A DNA stretch of 64,000 nucleotides from Pseudomonas lini. Its GTDB lineage: Bacteria; Pseudomonadota; Gammaproteobacteria; Pseudomonadales; Pseudomonadaceae. The stretch covers positions 104,271 through 168,270 of the forward strand of contig NZ_JAUSSR010000015.1 in assembly GCF_030812475.1 (NCBI RefSeq), read 5' to 3'. Shown here piece after piece: positions 24,578 through 33,737 of the stretch (positions within the stretch are counted from its first letter, which is position 1; each line of letters begins with the position of its first letter). Below the pieces are notes generated by a model, which saw nothing but the letters and a program-made list of their open reading frames with translations, made no database searches and had not been told where the DNA came from. A program made the translations under genes and the position numbers.

Positions 24578-25273
24578 TTACAGCAAAAAGTAATCGCGGC
24601 CTTCGACCTGCCCTCGTCGCAGCGGATTGCGCGTGCAATAGGCGGCATAGGCGGCATCGACGAAGCGGTACATCAGGTGTTCGTCACGCCCATGGGGGAT
24701 GCCCAGGCGCGTGGTTTGAATGATGTGGACGGGGGCGGGCCCGATATCTTCCACCAGCAGCACTTCATGGTCGAAGCGCTTGGCGTCCCAGGTCGGCACC
24801 TTCAGACCCAGCGCCTTGCAGAGCAATGTCTGCCCGGCACAGAGCTTTTGCGAGGGTCGAGGGCGGCCCTGGGCGTCCGGATTGTTCAGCAGCATTTGCG
24901 CCAGGCTCGCCGGTCCGCTCAATTCATCTACCCAGGGATAGCCGGATTTGATCAATACCGCATTGCCGGGACCATGGGCACTGAAGTTCAGTGAATCGCC
25001 GCCACGGGCGTAATACATATAGATGTGACCGCCATCCAGAAACAAAGCCTTACGCTTTTCTGTGTAACCAAGGGAGGCATGGCTGCCTTTTTCTTCGAAA
25101 TAATAGGCTTCGGTCTCGATGATTCGAGCGCTCAGCCAGAGTTCACCGACCCGATGCCGGATCACTTTGCCCAGTAATTCCCTGGCCAGCGTTTGGGCGT
25201 CTCGGTCGAAAAACGCGTCCGGGAGTGCCGTGGGCAGGCTCGTATCGGACGCACGAACAGTCAGGTTGGTCAT
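24578..25273 (-). CDS. mpg: 3-methyladenine DNA glycosylase (AAG/MPG type)
   Basis: The 231-residue enzyme removes alkylated and deaminated purines in base-excision repair. The AAG-family features are present: DFARELLGK-like FFDRDAQTLARELLGKVI, the catalytic Glu in IIETEAYY, DGGHIYMYYARG, GPGNAVLIKSGYP, and a C-terminal RFVDAAYAAYCTRNPLRRG. It is unrelated to the TagA or AlkA types. It is divergent from proA. From memory, PA4010 occupies this position in P. aeruginosa. Confidence 0.95.
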   Translation of the reverse strand: MTNLTVRASDTSLPTALPDAFFDRDAQTLARELLGKVIRHRVGELWLSARIIETEAYYFEEKGSHASLGYTEKRKALFLDGGHIYMYYARGGDSLNFSAHGPGNAVLIKSGYPWVDELSGPASLAQMLLNNPDAQGRPRPSQKLCAGQTLLCKALGLKVPTWDAKRFDHEVLLVEDIGPAPVHIIQTTRLGIPHGRDEHLMYRFVDAAYAAYCTRNPLRRGQVEGRDYFLL

Positions 25274-25462
25274 GATGAACGATGTTTATCAGGGCTGATT
25301 GAGTGGTGATGATAACAATTTGCAGCTTAATCACGGCTGAACGTCGGCAAATTGCCCTTGATTTCGACCATCCGCCTGTCACCGCTGTTAGTCCCGGGAC
25401 GCGACAGCTATAATCTGCCGCTTTACTCTTTACCAAGACCTTATCAAAGACCACTCCAGACC

Positions 25463-26734
25463 ATGACTGAGTCCGTTCTTGACTACATGACCCGTTTGGG
25501 TCGCGCTGCCCGCGAAGCTTCCCGCGTCATCGGCCGTGCCAGCACTGCGCAGAAAAACCGCGCGCTGGAGGCTGCTGCCCAGGCGTTGGATGCTGCGCGC
25601 GCCGAGCTGACAGCCGCCAACGAGCTGGATCTGGCTGCGGGCCGCGCCAGCGGTCTTGAACCGGCCCTGCTGGAACGTCTGGCGCTGACCCCGGAACGCA
25701 TCGACGGCATGATCGTCGGTTTGCGTCAGGTTGCCGCGCTGCCTGATCCGGTCGGTGCGATCCGCGACATGAGTTATCGCCCCTCGGGCATTCAGGTGGG
25801 CAAGATGCGTGTGCCCCTGGGCGTGATCGGGATCATCTACGAATCGCGGCCGAACGTGACCATCGACGCTGCCAGCCTGTGCCTGAAATCCGGCAACGCG
25901 ACCATCCTGCGCGGCGGCTCCGAGGCCATCAACTCCAACCGTGCCATTGCCGCCTGCATCCAGCGCGGTCTGGCCGAGGCCGAGCTGCCGGCGGCGGTGG
26001 TGCAAGTGGTCGAAACCACTGATCGCGCCGCCGTTGGCGCGCTGATCACCCTGCCTGAATACGTCGACGTCATCGTGCCCCGTGGCGGCCGTGGCCTGAT
26101 CGAACGGATCAGCCGCGATGCGCGCGTGCCGGTGATCAAGCACCTGGACGGCATCTGCCACGTCTATGTCAGCGTCCACGCCGACCTGCAAAAGGCCCAG
26201 CGCATAGCCTTTAACGCCAAGACCTACCGTTATGGCATCTGCGGCGCGATGGAAACGCTGTTGGTGGATCAAGCGGTAGCCAAGGATTTTCTGCCGGCCA
26301 TGGCTGCGCAGTTCCGCGAAAAAGGCGTCGAGCTGCGTGGCTGCGAACGTACCCGGACGATCATCGAGGCGGTTGCCGCAACGGAAGAAGACTGGAACAC
26401 CGAATACCTGGGACCGATCCTCTCGATCCGCGTGGTCGAGGGACTGAGCGAGGCCATCGAGCATATCAACAGGCACGGCTCGCATCACACCGATTCGATT
26501 GTCAGCGAAAACCTGGCAGATACCCGGCGTTTCGTCGCTGAAGTCGATTCGTCGTCGGTGATGATCAACACCCCGACGTGCTTCGCCGATGGCTTCGAAT
26601 ACGGATTGGGTGCCGAGATCGGCATTTCTACTGATAAGCTGCACGCCCGCGGCCCGGTGGGTCTCGAAGGACTGACCTGCGAGAAGTACATCGTGGTCGG
26701 GGATGGTCAGTTGCGCGGCCAGGCGTCGGTCTGA
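25463..26734 (+). CDS. proA: Gamma-glutamyl phosphate reductase ProA
   Basis: The 423-residue NADPH-dependent enzyme makes glutamate-5-semialdehyde in proline synthesis. Family features: VPLGVIGIIYESRPNVTIDA, LRGGSEAINSNRA, HLDGICHVYV, and the catalytic Cys in TPTCFADGFEYGLGAEIGIS. ATG 25463 gives the usual N-terminus (MTESVLDYMTRLGRAAREAS); the upstream in-frame extension is not part of the family. The proB kinase gene is not next to it. nadD follows with almost no gap, as in other pseudomonads. Confidence 0.97.
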   Translation: MTESVLDYMTRLGRAAREASRVIGRASTAQKNRALEAAAQALDAARAELTAANELDLAAGRASGLEPALLERLALTPERIDGMIVGLRQVAALPDPVGAIRDMSYRPSGIQVGKMRVPLGVIGIIYESRPNVTIDAASLCLKSGNATILRGGSEAINSNRAIAACIQRGLAEAELPAAVVQVVETTDRAAVGALITLPEYVDVIVPRGGRGLIERISRDARVPVIKHLDGICHVYVSVHADLQKAQRIAFNAKTYRYGICGAMETLLVDQAVAKDFLPAMAAQFREKGVELRGCERTRTIIEAVAATEEDWNTEYLGPILSIRVVEGLSEAIEHINRHGSHHTDSIVSENLADTRRFVAEVDSSSVMINTPTCFADGFEYGLGAEIGISTDKLHARGPVGLEGLTCEKYIVVGDGQLRGQASV

Positions 26735-26735
26735 C

Positions 26736-27425
26736 TTGGGCGACCTCAATTTGTCGGCCCCGGTGACCCTCCGCGACCCTGCACCCCGACGTATCGGCAT
26801 GCTGGGCGGGACCTTCGACCCGGTGCACATCGGCCATTTGCGCGGTGCGCTGGAAGTCGCCGAAGCGCTGGCGCTCGATGAGCTGCGCCTGACACCCAGT
26901 GCCAGGCCGCCGCATCGCGGTACGCCACAGGTGTCGGCCAAAGACCGTCTGGCGATGGTCGAGTGCGCGGTGGCCGGCGTGGCGCCGTTGGTGGTGGATG
27001 CCCGCGAATTACAGCGGGACAAACCGTCCTACACCATCGATACCCTGGAGCTGATGCGTGGCGAACTGGCCGCGCAGGACCAGGTTTTTCTACTTTTGGG
27101 CTGGGACGCATTTTGCGGCCTGCCCACTTGGCACCGCTGGGAAGAGTTGCTCCAGCATTGCCACATCCTGGTGCTGCAACGCCCGGATGCCGACAGCGAA
27201 CCGCCGGATGCCTTGCGCAACCTGCTGGCAGCGCGCTCGGTGAGCGACCCGCTGGCCCTCAAAGGGCCGAGCGGACAGATTGCATTCGTCTGGCAGACAC
27301 CGCTTGCGGTATCCGCCACCCAGATCCGTCAACTGCTGGCCAGCGGTAAGTCGGTACGTTTCCTGGTGCCCGACGCGGTCCTGGCCTACATCGATGCGCA
27401 CGGACTTTACCGTGCGTCGAACTGA
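26736..27425 (+). CDS. nadD: Nicotinate-nucleotide adenylyltransferase NadD
   Basis: The protein of about 229 residues adenylates nicotinate mononucleotide in NAD synthesis. The nucleotidyltransferase motifs GMLGGTFDPVHIGHLR and VSATQIRQLL are clear, and LGWDAFCGLPTWHRWEELL is typical of NadD. The start is uncertain: the core begins about 13 residues in, an ATG at 26703 lies inside proA, and TTG at 26736 or 26751 are alternatives. I chose 26736 because it begins just after the proA stop and has AGGCG about 10 bases upstream. Confidence 0.93.
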   Translation: MGDLNLSAPVTLRDPAPRRIGMLGGTFDPVHIGHLRGALEVAEALALDELRLTPSARPPHRGTPQVSAKDRLAMVECAVAGVAPLVVDARELQRDKPSYTIDTLELMRGELAAQDQVFLLLGWDAFCGLPTWHRWEELLQHCHILVLQRPDADSEPPDALRNLLAARSVSDPLALKGPSGQIAFVWQTPLAVSATQIRQLLASGKSVRFLVPDAVLAYIDAHGLYRASN

Positions 27426-27498
27426 ATAGGAGTGCCTCAAGGCACGTAGCAACAACGTGTATTGAAGCGCCTGAACATACGAGCAAAACGAGTTTTAT

Positions 27499-27993
27499 AT
27501 GACTGACAAAGACCAAACCAAAGTAAAGCGCAAAGGCACGTTCAAGAGCGCCCCGTTGCCAGTAGAGGCTCCAACCGGGCCGGAGCTGCGTGGCGAAGAA
27601 CTGGTCAAGGTTGCCGTCGCAGCCCTGGAAGACGTGAAGGGCCAGGACATCCAGGTCATCGACGTGCGTGAAAAGCAGAGCATCACCGACTTCATGATCA
27701 TTGCGACCGGTACGTCCAACCGCCAGATCGGCGCGATGCTGGACAAGGTCCGCGAAGCGGTCAAGGCCCAGGGCGTCAAGCCGTTGGGTGAAGAAGGCAA
27801 GGGCGACAGCGACTGGGTGCTGCTGGATATGGATGACGTCATCGTTCACATGATGACCGCCTCGGCCCGTCAATTTTACGACCTCGAGCGTCTGTGGTCC
27901 GGTGCAGAACAGAGCCGTGCTCTGAACGCGGCTCACCACAGCCCGGAAAACACCCATGAGCACTTCGTCAAGCTCAACAAAGACCAGCAATAA
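27499..27993 (+). CDS. rsfS: Ribosome silencing factor RsfS
   Basis: The 164-residue protein binds ribosomal protein uL14 and blocks subunit joining in stationary phase. The conserved core runs from LVKVAVAALEDVKGQDIQVI through SITDFMIIATGTSNRQIGAM to QFYDLERLW. A basic N-terminal extension of about 30 residues (TKVKRKGTFKSAPLP) and a C-terminal tail are longer than in E. coli but usual in Pseudomonas. ATG 27499 is kept; a weak GAGT ribosome site is upstream. It lies in the conserved nadD-rsfS-rlmH order. Confidence 0.95.
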   Translation: MTDKDQTKVKRKGTFKSAPLPVEAPTGPELRGEELVKVAVAALEDVKGQDIQVIDVREKQSITDFMIIATGTSNRQIGAMLDKVREAVKAQGVKPLGEEGKGDSDWVLLDMDDVIVHMMTASARQFYDLERLWSGAEQSRALNAAHHSPENTHEHFVKLNKDQQ

Positions 27994-28002
27994 GGGACCG
28001 CT

Positions 28003-28470
28003 GTGCGACTGCGACTGATCGCCGTCGGTTCACGGATGCCCAAGTGGGTGGAAGAAGGCTGGCATGAATATGCCAAGCGTCTTCCGTCCGAGCTGGCGCT
28101 GGAACTGGTGGAAATACCGCTCAACACCCGTGGCAAGAACGCCGACGTGGCGCGCTTCATCCGTCAGGAAGGCGAAGCCATGCTGGCCAAGGTCGGGCCG
28201 AACGAGCGGGTTGTCACCCTCGAAGTCCACGGCAAGCCCTGGAGCACCGAGCAGCTGGCGGTCGAGCTCGATCGCTGGCGGCTGGACTCGCGCACGGTGA
28301 ATTTCATGGTCGGCGGCCCCGAAGGGCTGGCGCCGGAAGTCTGTGCCCGGGCCGATCAACGCTGGTCTCTCTCGCCGTTGACCTTGCCGCACCCGCTGGT
28401 ACGCATTCTGATCGGCGAACAGCTGTATCGTGCCTGGACAGTCCTGTCCGGCCACCCTTACCACAAGTAG
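28003..28470 (+). CDS. rlmH: 23S rRNA pseudouridine-1915 N3-methyltransferase RlmH
   Basis: The 155-residue SPOUT methyltransferase modifies pseudouridine 1915 in helix 69 of 23S rRNA. The trefoil-knot motifs are visible: NFMVGGPEGLAPEV and the C-terminal LTLPHPLVRILIGEQLYRAW ending HPYHK. It starts at GTG 28003 with AAGGGAC upstream, 9 bases after the rsfS stop. Both neighbours act on the ribosome, while the following genes act on the cell wall. Confidence 0.97.
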   Translation: MRLRLIAVGSRMPKWVEEGWHEYAKRLPSELALELVEIPLNTRGKNADVARFIRQEGEAMLAKVGPNERVVTLEVHGKPWSTEQLAVELDRWRLDSRTVNFMVGGPEGLAPEVCARADQRWSLSPLTLPHPLVRILIGEQLYRAWTVLSGHPYHK

Positions 28471-28480
28471 TTTTGCCCTC

Positions 28481-30376
28481 ATGCCTCAGCCGATCCGCCT
28501 CAAGGACCACGAAAAAGACGCCCGTCTGGTGCGTGGCCGCGTCGTGTTCGGCGCAATTGCGGTGGTGGCGCTGATCTGCGTGCTGATCGCGCGTCTTTAT
28601 TTCCTCCAGGTGATCCAGTACGAATACCACTCGACCCTGTCGGAAAACAACCGCGTCCATGTGCAGCCGATTCCGCCGACTCGCGGGCTGATCTTCGACC
28701 GTAATGGCGTGGTGGTGGCCGATAACCGGCCGAGCTTCAGCCTGAGCATGACCCGCGAGCGCTCCGGCGACTGGCAGCAAGTGCTCGACGTGATCGTCGA
28801 GGTGCTGGAGCTGACGCCCGAGGACCGGGTGATCTTCGAGAAACGCATGCGACAGGGGCGCCGGCCGTTCGAGCCGGTGCCGATCCTGTTCGAGCTGACC
28901 GAAGAACAGATCGCCCGCATCGCGGTGAACCAGTTCCGTCTGCCTGGCGTGGAAGTGGTCGCACAGTTGGTTCGCCACTACCCGCAGGGCCCGCACTTTG
29001 CGCATTCGGTGGGTTACATGGGGCGGATCAACGAGAAAGAGTTGAAGTCCCTCGATCCGGTCAACTACAGCGGCACTCACCACATCGGCAAGACCGGCAT
29101 CGAGCGTTTCTACGAGCCTGAATTGCATGGTCAGGTGGGCTACGAAGAAGTCGAGACCAACGCCCGGGGCCGCGTACTGCGCGTACTCAAGCGCACCGAT
29201 CCGATCCCCGGCAAAGACATCGTGCTGAGCCTGGACATCAAATTGCAGGAAGCCGCTGAAGCCGCACTCGGCGGTCGTCGTGGCGCGGTGGTGGCGCTGG
29301 ATCCGAAAACCGGTGAAGTCCTGGCGATGGTCAGTGCACCGAGTTTCGACCCGAACCTGTTCGTCACCGGCATCAGCTTCAAGGCCTATGCCGAGCTGCG
29401 TGACTCCATCGACCGGCCGCTGTTCAACCGGGTCCTGCGTGGCCTGTACCCGCCGGGTTCGACCATCAAGCCCGCAGTGGCGATTGCCGGCCTGGATGCC
29501 GGCGTCGTGACCGCCTCGAGTCGGGTGTACGACCCCGGCTATTACCAGTTGCCCAACTACGATCACAAATACCGTAACTGGAACCGTTCCGGTGACGGCT
29601 TCGTCGATCTGGACACGGCAATCATGCGTTCCAACGACACCTACTTCTACGACCTGGCCCACAAGCTGGGGATCGATCGGTTGTCGGCCTACATGGGCAA
29701 GTTCGGCATTGGCCAGAAGGTCTCGCTGGACATGTTCGAAGAGTCGGCGGGTCTGATGCCGACTCGGGAATGGAAGCGCGCGACCCGCCGTCAGGCCTGG
29801 TTCCCGGGTGAAACCCTGATCTTGGGGATTGGCCAGGGCTACATGCAGTCGACCCCGCTGCAACTCGCCCAGGCCACTGCGCTGGTGGCCAACAAAGGCA
29901 TCTGGAACCGGCCGCACCTGGCCAAGACCGTCGAAGGCGAGCGGCCCAAGGACGAGAATCCGATGCCGGACATCATCCTGCGCGACCCGTCCGACTGGGC
30001 CAAGGTCAATCATGGCATGCAGCAGGTCATGCATGGCGCCCGGGGCACGGCGCGCAAAGCGGCGCTCGGTGCGCAATACCGCATCGCGGGTAAAAGTGGT
30101 ACGGCCCAGGTCGTCGCGATCAAGCAGGGCGAGAAATACGACCGTTCCAAGGTCCAGGAACGCCACCGTGACCACGCCTTGTTCGTCGGTTTCGCGCCGG
30201 CCGACAACCCGAAGATCGTAGTGTCGGTGATGGTCGAGAACGGCGAGTCCGGTTCCGGCGTTGCTGCACCCGTGGTGCGTCAAATCATGGACGCCTGGCT
30301 CCTGGACCAGAACGGTCGGTTGAAAGCCGAATACGCCAGCCCAATCAGCGCGGAGGCTACGGCCCGTGAACAGTAA
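28481..30376 (+). CDS. mrdA: Penicillin-binding protein 2
   Basis: The 631-residue transpeptidase of the elongasome crosslinks lateral-wall peptidoglycan. One N-terminal membrane anchor (FGAIAVVALICVLIARLYFL) is followed by the dimerisation region (PPTRGLIFDRNG) and a transpeptidase domain with SxxK (PPGSTIKPA), SxN (MRSNDTYFY) and KSGTAQ motifs. ATG 28481 gives the family start. It overlaps rodA by 11 bases. In Pseudomonas the gene is also called pbpA. Confidence 0.97.
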   Translation: MPQPIRLKDHEKDARLVRGRVVFGAIAVVALICVLIARLYFLQVIQYEYHSTLSENNRVHVQPIPPTRGLIFDRNGVVVADNRPSFSLSMTRERSGDWQQVLDVIVEVLELTPEDRVIFEKRMRQGRRPFEPVPILFELTEEQIARIAVNQFRLPGVEVVAQLVRHYPQGPHFAHSVGYMGRINEKELKSLDPVNYSGTHHIGKTGIERFYEPELHGQVGYEEVETNARGRVLRVLKRTDPIPGKDIVLSLDIKLQEAAEAALGGRRGAVVALDPKTGEVLAMVSAPSFDPNLFVTGISFKAYAELRDSIDRPLFNRVLRGLYPPGSTIKPAVAIAGLDAGVVTASSRVYDPGYYQLPNYDHKYRNWNRSGDGFVDLDTAIMRSNDTYFYDLAHKLGIDRLSAYMGKFGIGQKVSLDMFEESAGLMPTREWKRATRRQAWFPGETLILGIGQGYMQSTPLQLAQATALVANKGIWNRPHLAKTVEGERPKDENPMPDIILRDPSDWAKVNHGMQQVMHGARGTARKAALGAQYRIAGKSGTAQVVAIKQGEKYDRSKVQERHRDHALFVGFAPADNPKIVVSVMVENGESGSGVAAPVVRQIMDAWLLDQNGRLKAEYASPISAEATAREQ

Positions 30377-31511
30377 TTTCGATCGCATTCTCTCCAGCGA
30401 GGATGTGATGCGTCGTCGTGCGACGCTGTTGCAACGCATGCACATCGACGGCCCACTGCTGATCCTGTTGCTGACCCTCGCCGCCGGCAGCCTGTTCGTG
30501 CTGTATTCGGCGAGCGGCAAGAGCTGGGACCTGCTGGCCAAGCAAGCCACCTCGTTCGGCATCGGCCTGGTGTCGATGATTGTCATTGCCCAATTCGAGC
30601 CGCGCTTCATGGCCCGCTGGGTGCCGGTCGGTTATGTGCTCGGCGTGCTCTTGCTGGTGGTGGTGGACGTCATGGGCCACAACGCCATGGGCGCCACGCG
30701 CTGGATCAATATTCCCGGGGTGATCCGCTTCCAGCCCTCGGAATTCATGAAGATCCTGATGCCGGCGACCATCGCCTGGTACCTGTCCAAGCGCACCTTG
30801 CCGCCCCAACTCAAGCACGTGGGCGTCAGTTTGTTCCTGATCGGCTTGCCGTTCATCCTGATCGTGCGTCAGCCCGACCTCGGCACTTCATTGCTGATCC
30901 TGGCGGGTGGCGCATTCGTGCTGTTCATGGGCGGCTTGCGCTGGCGCTGGATCCTCAGCGTGATCGCCGCCGCCGTGCCGGTGTCTGTCGCCATGTGGTA
31001 TTTCGTCATGCACGATTACCAGAAGCAGCGGGTCCTGACGTTCCTCGACCCGGAGAGCGATCCGCTGGGCACCGGCTGGAACATCATTCAGTCCAAGGCC
31101 GCCATCGGTTCCGGCGGCGTGTTCGGCAAGGGCTGGCTGCTGGGTACCCAGTCGCACCTGGACTTCCTGCCGGAAAGCCACACCGACTTCATTATTGCGG
31201 TCATGGGTGAAGAGTTCGGTTTGGTGGGCATTTGCGCGCTGCTGCTGATTTACCTGTTATTGATCGGTCGCGGGCTGGTCATTACCGCCCAGGCCCAGAC
31301 ATTGTTCGGCAAATTGCTCGCGGGCAGCCTGACCATGACGTTTTTTGTTTACGTTTTCGTCAACATCGGTATGGTCAGTGGCCTGTTGCCGGTCGTAGGG
31401 GTGCCGTTGCCGTTCATTAGCTACGGAGGAACTTCGCTGGTGACGCTGCTGTCAGCGTTTGGGGTTTTGATGTCGATCCATACCCATCGTAAGTGGATCG
31501 CACAAGTTTGA
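30366..31511 (+). CDS. rodA: Rod-shape peptidoglycan glycosyltransferase RodA
   Basis: The 381-residue SEDS-family polymerase works with PBP2 in elongation. About ten hydrophobic spans are present, with the SEDS landmarks GATRWINIPGVIRFQPSEFMK, LIVRQPDLGTSLL, GWNIIQSKAAIGSGG and PLPFISYGGTSLV. The start is GTG 30366 inside the end of mrdA; ATG 30408 (MRRRATLL) is an alternative. The 11-base overlap implies coupled translation of the two partner proteins. Confidence 0.96.
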   Translation: MNSNFDRILSSEDVMRRRATLLQRMHIDGPLLILLLTLAAGSLFVLYSASGKSWDLLAKQATSFGIGLVSMIVIAQFEPRFMARWVPVGYVLGVLLLVVVDVMGHNAMGATRWINIPGVIRFQPSEFMKILMPATIAWYLSKRTLPPQLKHVGVSLFLIGLPFILIVRQPDLGTSLLILAGGAFVLFMGGLRWRWILSVIAAAVPVSVAMWYFVMHDYQKQRVLTFLDPESDPLGTGWNIIQSKAAIGSGGVFGKGWLLGTQSHLDFLPESHTDFIIAVMGEEFGLVGICALLLIYLLLIGRGLVITAQAQTLFGKLLAGSLTMTFFVYVFVNIGMVSGLLPVVGVPLPFISYGGTSLVTLLSAFGVLMSIHTHRKWIAQV

Positions 31512-31528
31512 ATAAGGTGAAGATTTCA

Positions 31529-32539
31529 ATGCAAGTAATGCATGGCTGGGCGACTCGGTACGCGCCATGGGTCGGCCTGGTAAGCATCCTTGGCACAGCG
31601 CAGCACGCGTTGGCCGGCGATTACGAAGGCTCACCCCAGGTGGCCGAATTCGTCGGTGAAATGACCCGCGACTACGGTTTTGCCGGTGAACAGCTGATGG
31701 GCGTGTTCCGCGAAGCCGAGCGCAAGCAGTCGATCCTCGACGCCATCTCGAAACCCGCCGAGCGGGTCAAGCAGTGGAGCGAGTATCGCCCGATGTTCAT
31801 CACCGATGCGCGCATCGCCCGCGGTGTGGACTTCTGGCGTCAGCACGAGGCGATACTGGCTCGCGCGGAACAGGAATACGGCGTGCCGGCGCAGGTGATT
31901 GTTTCGATTATTGGCGTTGAAACCTTTTTCGGACGCAATACCGGAAATTTCCGGGTGGTCGATGCCTTGTCGACCCTGGGTTTCGATTATCCTCCCCGTG
32001 CCGAATTTTTCCGCAAGGAATTGCGTGAGTTCCTGCTGCTGGCCCGTGAAGAGCAGGTCGATCCACTGACCCTCAAAGGCTCCTACGCCGGGGCGATGGG
32101 CTTGCCGCAGTTCATGCCGAGCAGCTTTCGCGCCTATGCGGTGGACTTCGACGGTGATGGCCACATCAATATCTGGAACAACCCGGACGATGCCATCGGC
32201 AGCGTCGCCAGTTACTTCAAGCGTCACGGCTGGGTGGGCGGCGAGCCCGTGGTCAGCCGCGCCGATGTCCGTGGCGATCAGGTGGACCAGGGTTTGACCA
32301 CTGGTATCGAACCGACTAAAACCGTCGGGGAGTTGCGAGCGCTGGGGTGGTCAAGTCATGATGCGCTGCGCGATGATATGCCGGTCACGGCATTCCGCCT
32401 GGAAGGTGACAAGGGCCCTGAATACTGGATGGGCCTGAAGAATTTTTACGCGATCACGCGTTATAACCGCAGCGTGATGTACGCCATGGCCGTACATCAA
32501 CTGTCTGAACAGCTGGTCCAAGCACGGGGCGTCAAGTAA
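31529..32539 (+). CDS. mltB: Lytic murein transglycosylase B
   Basis: The 336-residue periplasmic enzyme cleaves the glycan strand with formation of 1,6-anhydro-MurNAc. A signal peptide ends at ALAG near residue 30. The catalytic Glu lies in VSIIGVETFFGRNTG and the MltB signature continues with YAGAMGLPQFMPSSFRAYAVDFDGDGH. The N-terminus has no lipobox, so it is the soluble form (SltB1-like). ATG 31529 has GGTGA upstream; an earlier ATG at 31493 overlaps rodA and would spoil the signal peptide. Confidence 0.93.
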   Translation: MQVMHGWATRYAPWVGLVSILGTAQHALAGDYEGSPQVAEFVGEMTRDYGFAGEQLMGVFREAERKQSILDAISKPAERVKQWSEYRPMFITDARIARGVDFWRQHEAILARAEQEYGVPAQVIVSIIGVETFFGRNTGNFRVVDALSTLGFDYPPRAEFFRKELREFLLLAREEQVDPLTLKGSYAGAMGLPQFMPSSFRAYAVDFDGDGHINIWNNPDDAIGSVASYFKRHGWVGGEPVVSRADVRGDQVDQGLTTGIEPTKTVGELRALGWSSHDALRDDMPVTAFRLEGDKGPEYWMGLKNFYAITRYNRSVMYAMAVHQLSEQLVQARGVK

Positions 32540-33555
32540 TGCGGGCATTGCCTAAGAATAAACCCCTGAAGCTGATGGCATTCGCCGCGTTGACGATGCT
32601 GGTCGCCAGTTGTTCGACCAGCCGCTCGCCGACGCCGACAAAGTCTTCTCCCACCGTCGTGCGTGCAACGCCAGGCCTGGACATCAACCGCGCGCACAAA
32701 GACGGTGCGCCATGGTGGGACGTCGACGTATCGCGCATTCCTGACGCGACGCCGACCCTGCACACGGGGCCTTACAAGGCCAACCCGTATACCGTGCTGG
32801 GCAAGACGTATTTCCCGCAGCAAGAATCCAAGTCCTACATCGCATCGGGCACGGCGTCCTGGTACGGCACCAAATTCCACGGCCAGAACACTGCCAATGG
32901 CGAGGTCTATGACCTGTACGGCATGAGTGCCGCGCACAAGACATTGCCGCTGCCCAGTTACGTTCGGGTGACCAACCTGGACAACAACAAGACCGTAGTC
33001 TTGCGCGTCAACGACCGCGGACCGTTCTACTCTGACCGGATCATCGACTTGTCCTATGCCGCCGCCAAGAAGCTCGGTTATGCCGAAACCGGTACGGCCC
33101 GGGTCAAGGTCGAAGGTATCGACCCGCAACAATGGTGGGCAGCCAAGGGGCGTCCGGCACCGTTGATGCTGAACGAGCCGAAAATCGCGCAAAATAACGC
33201 CCCGGTGATCACGGCTTCGGCCGGCACCGTTGAACAATGGACGCCACCGCCGCAGCAACACGCCGCAGCCGTCGTACCTGTGCCGATCGATGCAAAAAAA
33301 AACGCTTCTGCACCAGCCTCTGGCCAGTATCTGCAGGTGGGCGCGTTCGCCAACCCGGACGCTGCAGAACTCCTGAGATCGAAGCTCAGCGGGATGGTGA
33401 GCGCTCCGGTGTTCATCAGCTCGATCGTGCGCAATCAACAGACACTGCATCGGGTTCGCCTGGGGCCGATCGGCTCGCCGGGTGAAATCCAGCAAGTGCA
33501 GAACAGCGTGCGCCTGGCCAATCTCGGTTCGCCGAGCCTGGTCACCGCCGAGTAA
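32539..33555 (+). CDS. rlpA: Septal lytic transglycosylase RlpA (lipoprotein)
   Basis: The 338-residue lipoprotein (lipobox LVASC, Cys 25) digests denuded glycan strands during division. A double-psi beta-barrel domain carries GTASWYGTKFHGQNTANGE and VRVNDRGPFYSDRIIDLS-type motifs with the catalytic Asp and His equivalents. A C-terminal SPOR domain (about 260-335, GQYLQVGAFANPDAAELL) targets it to the septum. The start overlaps the mltB stop by one base (TAATG). Confidence 0.95.
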   Translation: MRALPKNKPLKLMAFAALTMLVASCSTSRSPTPTKSSPTVVRATPGLDINRAHKDGAPWWDVDVSRIPDATPTLHTGPYKANPYTVLGKTYFPQQESKSYIASGTASWYGTKFHGQNTANGEVYDLYGMSAAHKTLPLPSYVRVTNLDNNKTVVLRVNDRGPFYSDRIIDLSYAAAKKLGYAETGTARVKVEGIDPQQWWAAKGRPAPLMLNEPKIAQNNAPVITASAGTVEQWTPPPQQHAAAVVPVPIDAKKNASAPASGQYLQVGAFANPDAAELLRSKLSGMVSAPVFISSIVRNQQTLHRVRLGPIGSPGEIQQVQNSVRLANLGSPSLVTAE

Positions 33556-33737
33556 TACGTAGTACTTGATTGAGGGTTCACTTGCGGTCTTGGGGGGTGA
33601 ACCTGGTTGTTGGCTCGTTCCAGAACAAAAGCCCGGCAAGGGTTCTGAGTGAACAACTGAACACGCGATGGCCCGTTAGAAGGTCATCTGATTAGTTTTG
33701 CCCTTGGGCAGTTTCCATTAGCGATTTCGAGAGACGG

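Noticed and set aside
28304..30610. Open frame of 768 codons antisense to mrdA
   Set aside because: Spans three genes on the other strand and shows the composition of a complement frame.
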